Below are positions 62,560-64,000 of a stretch of 64,000 bases of DNA, in pieces. The notes under the pieces are model-generated. The model made no database searches. It saw only the letters and a list, made by a program, of their open reading frames with translations, and was not told the origin of the DNA. The position numbers and the translations under genes were made by a program. Source of the DNA: Tubiluchus corallicola (taxonomy: Eukaryota > Priapulida > Priapulimorpha > Priapulimorphida > Tubiluchidae). Position 1 is the first letter of the stretch, and every line of letters starts with the position of its first letter. The stretch lies in contig JAQGDQ010000192.1 in assembly GCA_030141605.1 (NCBI GenBank), positions 321,380-385,379 of the forward strand, in the 5' to 3' direction.

Positions 62560-63090
62560 GTCGAACTTGTCAAATTTAACATTCAGTTGTTAAGTGAATG
62601 TAAGTAAAATAGCACAGGAAAAAATAGTAGAAATGGAAAAGTAGGAAAATGGTACGTATGTTACTGTGCTGCAGATAATTTTAGTAATAAAACTAGAATA
62701 ACATGAGTCTGTTATTCTCCGCCAAGATCGAAAAAACCTAAACATGTTCGCCTGATTCTTTTAATATAAAAAAACATAAAACAAAGACAAACAAGTGAAA
62801 GTGCAAAAACATGCCCGTGTAAGTATGATATAGACTAGCAAACGACTCGCAAAATATTTTGTTCATTAAGCAGAATTATAATCGATAATTTACGAACATT
62901 TCACGTGGTGTTTGTCTACATTTCTTTGGCCATTTGGTGATGGTAAAATAGATCGGCAAATATATGAGTCATCTTATGAGGCTATGTACATGTATAATCA
63001 AAGGTTATGGACAGCGTTACAGTTTTCCTGGAATTAACACGTAGTTGTTTGTCTTGCTGGAGATAATAAAAAGTATTAATTGCCCTATCT
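62560..63090. other. Intergenic, no gene seen
   Basis: Plain AT-rich sequence. A stretch near 62,600-62,930 resembles 52,600-52,930 (ATAGCACAGRAAAAAT..., AACATGTTCGCCTG/AACACGTTCGTCTG, ACAAGCAAA), suggesting a dispersed repeat. Confidence 0.5.
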
Positions 63091-63102
63091 TGTAGCCAAG
63101 TC

Positions 63103-63470
63103 CTGCTTTTTCCAAAAACTCTCTCTGAGACGCCGACATAGTGCTTCACAAATATTTTTTCTACATGGCGCTTGGTCCAACCTTGTGAAAAAACAGAAAT
63201 AACAGGAAAAAGCGCCCATTTTTGCAGCTTTCAGCCCCTCCCCTATCCAGGAATCTGCCTCAAAATAAATCTTTTCTCTCCTTTTTCCAAAGAGCAGTAA
63301 CACTCCCTCTGAGACGCCCACGTAGTGCTTCACAAATACTTTTTTCTTCATGGTGTTTGGTCCAGCATTGTGAAAAAACAGAAATAACAGGAAAAAGCGC
63401 CTATTTTGGCAGCTTTCAGCCCATCCCCTATCCAGGAATCTGCCTCAAAATGAGCGTTTTCTGTCCCAGA
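63103..63470. repeat. Tandem duplication, two copies of 184 bp
   Basis: CTCTGAGACGCC at 63,123 and 63,307; both copies continue through TAGTGCTTCACAAATA, TTGTGAAAAAACAGAAATAA CAGGAAAAAGCGCC and CAGCTTTCAGCCC.TCCCCT. Divergence about 10% by eye. No coding meaning seen. Confidence 0.9.
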
Positions 63471-64000
63471 CCCATGTTATTCACACAAAGTTTCGTGGAA
63501 ATCTGTGGTTAACTCTGTGGTTAACTATTCAAAATATAACTCGCGGATATAACTCGCCGCTATAGATATGTGCATGTTAATTTATTAGAATAATTATAAG
63601 CTATGAAGTGATACATGTATTTCAGAGAATTATTGACGTCTGTAGATCAAACAAATTTGCGTGCGTACGGATATCCTATTAAAAATGCGAAGCAAATATT
63701 ATCAGTGTATAGGATAGCAAAATTAATTATTAAAACTTTTTTGAAAGCATTAAGACAGTGCTAAAACAGTATTAAAGCAATAATAAAACAGTATTACGAC
63801 AACGTATTAGAGAAATAAAGGATTCAACTTAAATGAAATGGGATACTATTAAAACAAGCGCAAAAGAGTACTAAGGTAATTAAATATTAAATATCCTTAT
63901 TATCCTGTTAAATATTCTTAATATCCGTTGTACATATTATCAAAGATTACTTTTAATATTGTTAAAATATTTTATTCTAGGATTGTCGAAAGAAGCGAGG

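Overview
This is a window from the nuclear genome of an AT-rich invertebrate animal. Long introns have GT/AG borders, there are 18-220 nt coding exons, AATAAA signals, a tRNA-headed SINE, LINE reverse-transcriptase debris and TIR elements with TA target sites. Nothing bacterial is present. The lineage cannot be named from sequence alone: SERCA exon borders (18, 83, 139, 81 and 86 nt) match the vertebrate gene, but two exons are duplicated and one C-terminal tail is unlike any I recognise.

Positions 1 to about 40,130 (+ strand) hold a sarco/endoplasmic reticulum Ca2+-ATPase (SERCA, ATP2A family) that lacks only its first coding exon, which lies left of the window. I could place 24 coding positions plus two alternative ends, and every splice phase joins in frame. 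Exon 3 (transmembrane helix M1) and exon 7 (A-domain loop after TGES) each exist in two copies of identical length (83/83 and 86/86 nt). These lengths are not multiples of three, so the copies must be mutually exclusive. The 3' end has two alternatives: read-through of a weak donor gives an 11th-membrane-segment tail of SERCA2b type, while splicing to a distant exon gives a Gly/Pro/Tyr/Met-rich tail. Up to 2x2x2 isoforms are possible. Intron 2 also carries an unrelated-looking terminal exon with its own poly(A) signal.

Positions about 40,470 to 48,094 (- strand) hold a complete TMTC4-like gene (855 aa, three coding exons). It is an ER multi-pass GT-C type O-mannosyltransferase-family protein with TPR repeats, and it is tail-to-tail with SERCA. 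Its introns hold two TA-flanked pogo/mariner-like non-autonomous elements. Both genes encode ER membrane proteins, and TMTC proteins have been linked to SERCA2b and ER calcium in vertebrates, so the adjacency is worth noting.

Positions about 48,100 to 64,000 have no confident protein gene. They hold two small ORFs (one with a clear signal peptide), LINE reverse-transcriptase fragments, a diverged tandem array interrupted by a SINE body, a 1 kb foldback element, a tRNA-headed SINE, a roughly 145-bp satellite-like array and several two-copy tandem duplications.

All gene models are hand-built from splice consensus, phase and recalled family sequences; no search or RNA evidence was available.
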